From Spiroplasma endosymbiont of Asaphidion curtum (lineage in GTDB: Bacteria > Bacillota_I > Bacilli_A > Mycoplasmatales > Nriv7), in NCBI RefSeq assembly GCF_964031085.1, contig NZ_OZ035001.1, positions 992,001 to 1,056,000 of the forward strand: 64,000 nt of DNA, written 5' to 3'. The position numbers and the translations under genes are program-made. The notes beneath the pieces were generated by a model, which was not told where the DNA came from, ran no database searches, and saw nothing but the letters and a program-made list of their open reading frames with translations. This document shows positions 62,734-64,000 of the stretch, in pieces. Positions within the stretch are counted from its first letter, which is position 1, and each line of letters begins with the position of its first letter.

Positions 62734-63669
62734 ATGTTTTTATCATTATATGATTTTTTTAATCCAGCAGGAAGTCCTGGTGAAGTTATTACTAAAATTG
62801 GCGTTACTTGACAATATTGATTACCAGTTATTGTATCATTAATTGTTTTGGCTTGTTTGTTTCTTTTTAAAACAGGATATGTTAAGTTAGCACAAAATAA
62901 ATTATTTTTAAGAATTCTTGGTATTTTTCAAATTTTCTTATATTTTCTTTATTATTTTTTACATTTTTTATTTTTATATTATTTTAAAGAATCAGGAAAA
63001 AATTTACGAGGTTGACCTTGAATTTTCCCTTTTCATTTAAGTTCAATAACACAAATTATTAGTGGCATTTTATTAATTAAGGCTAATGATAAATTATTTA
63101 GTATTACTGCACCTTGAGTAGTAATTATGGTTTTTGCAAGTTTACTAATTCCAGCTGATAAATCGTATGGACCACAACATTTTTCTTATTGGTTATATTA
63201 TGTTTTACATGTTATTATTATTTTTACTTATTGATTTTTATATATGTATGGTATTGTTCAATATCATCGTGATTATTTATTATGAAGTTTTATTAGTTTA
63301 ATTATATTTAGTTTAATGGCTTTAAGTTTTAATGCTCTTTCATTAGTTATTGCGAAAAATGAAAATGAAATAACTAATTTATTATTTATTGGTCGTAATG
63401 GTTATCCATTATGAGGTAGTGGTGATAACCTTGTTACTACTGCTAATATTTTTGATCGGACTGGTCGTTTGTGACCATTAGGTTATATTTTTATATTTGC
63501 TTTTGGAATATTTTTTACATCTTTAGGTTATTTAATTTTAACTAAGTTGCAACCTTATTACTTTAAAAAAGGAAATAAATTTGTTCCTTTAAAAAGAGTA
63601 AAACAACCGTGAGATTTTAAAGCTTTGGGAATAATGTTTAAAAATATTAAAACAATATTTAAAAAGTAG
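62734..63669 (+). CDS. YwaF/TP0381-like integral membrane protein
   Basis: A 311-residue protein with seven or so helices, of the YwaF (TMEM164-like) family of unknown role. Features: RILGIFQIFLYFLYYFLHFL, WPWIFPFHLSSITQIISGIL (His-Leu-Ser/Cys region), SYGPQHFSYWLYYVLHVIII and HRDYLLWSF. The C-terminal ~40 residues are basic and cytosolic. GGGAGAAG lies 8 bases upstream; it starts 13 bases after the dUTPase, so both are probably in one operon. Confidence 0.7.
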
Positions 63670-63687
63670 TATGAGGATGGTTATTAG

Positions 63688-64000
63688 ATGCTTAAAAAGC
63701 AATTAGTTTATGAAAATGTAGCATTGGATTATTATTTGCAACAAGGTAAAAGATTATCAGTAAGATATTATTCATCGAATATTATTGTCAATGCTCCATT
63801 AGGAATGAAAGAACAATATATTGAGAATTTTCTTATTAGTAATTGAAAAAAATTACAAAAAATTATTAATAAACCGACAAAGATTTTAATTAATTTGCAT
63901 CAAAAACCATATTTTGTTTATTTCTTAGATAAGAATTATGAGGTGCAAATTAATTATTTTGCTAATAATAATAAAGTTATTTTTGTCGAAACAACTATTG
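63688..64000 (+). CDS. YgjP/DUF45-type metallopeptidase, N-terminal part
   Basis: Runs off the window. The first 104 residues (MLKKQLVYENVALDYYLQQG, KRLSVRYYSSNIIVNAPLGM, NFLISNWKKLQKIINKP) fit the N-terminal half of YgjP-like (DUF45) metal-dependent hydrolases, which begin with this R-x-S/V-R-Y...V-x-A-P pattern. The HExxH-type motif would lie beyond the window, so the assignment is tentative. Confidence 0.5.

Overview
This window comes from a Spiroplasma, most likely of the citri group. Genes only read through when TGA is translated as tryptophan (genetic code 4). The sequence is very A+T rich. It carries a tandem pair of SpV1-like plectrovirus (filamentous, Inoviridae-type) prophages and many copies of an IS30-type element. 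Because of the code, almost every real gene is longer than a standard-code ORF scan suggests; the coordinates here were rebuilt by reading through TGA.

Layout. 1-712: IS remnants and an unassigned coding scrap. 713-2245: a repeated leader element and a CNNM/CorC-type membrane protein. 2291-9594: a plectrovirus copy with an IS30 in its large 3' gene. 9575-14476: a second, 3'-truncated copy in direct repeat (period 7,283 bp). 14477-19882: IS elements around NADH oxidase (nox), with remnants of a lipoate ligase, a lipoprotein and another transposase. 19884-23059: a leftward cluster of recD2 (truncated), a dual-specificity phosphatase and two six-TM Pr6Pr-like proteins flanking a broken MTA/SAH nucleosidase gene. 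23250-27684: a leftward housekeeping run of nadD-HD fusion, yqeH, nfo and a DEAD-box helicase. 29543-32910: ymdB, ylxM, ftsY and mnmA. 33038-38774: a graveyard of a second, diverged plectrovirus cut up by IS elements and MITEs. 38933-47653: tsaD, a hypothetical gene, deoD and a purine-nucleoside-type ABC importer (lipoprotein, ATPase, two permeases). 49659-52278: a YfcC-like transporter and rplU-prp-rpmA. 53838-56623: a MATE exporter, an XRE regulator and a Ca2+/Na+ exchanger. 56724-59438: nested IS elements. 59702-61210: the infC-rpmI-rplT operon with an attenuator leader. 61281-64000: a dead IS5-type element, a dUTPase, a YwaF-like membrane protein and the start of a YgjP-like metallopeptidase.

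Functional links. The ABC importer plus deoD form a nucleoside salvage unit. ftsY and ylxM belong to SRP targeting. rplU-prp-rpmA encodes L27 with a cleavable N-terminus next to its processing protease. infC-rpmI-rplT sits behind a terminator/anti-terminator leader.

Most notable observations. (1) A ~140-150 bp element occurs four times, always in the same orientation upstream of a gene (CNNM protein, DEAD-box helicase, rplU operon, infC operon). Each copy has a promoter-like start, a conserved stem-loop and, in three copies, a ten-codon mini-ORF. (2) The plectrovirus junction sequence recurs at a third, solitary site and resembles the 3' end of that leader element. (3) A ~143 bp MITE family derives from an IS5-type element. 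(4) Large lysine-rich insertions lie in both the ATPase and one permease of the nucleoside importer. Many genes are broken by IS insertion or homopolymer frameshifts.
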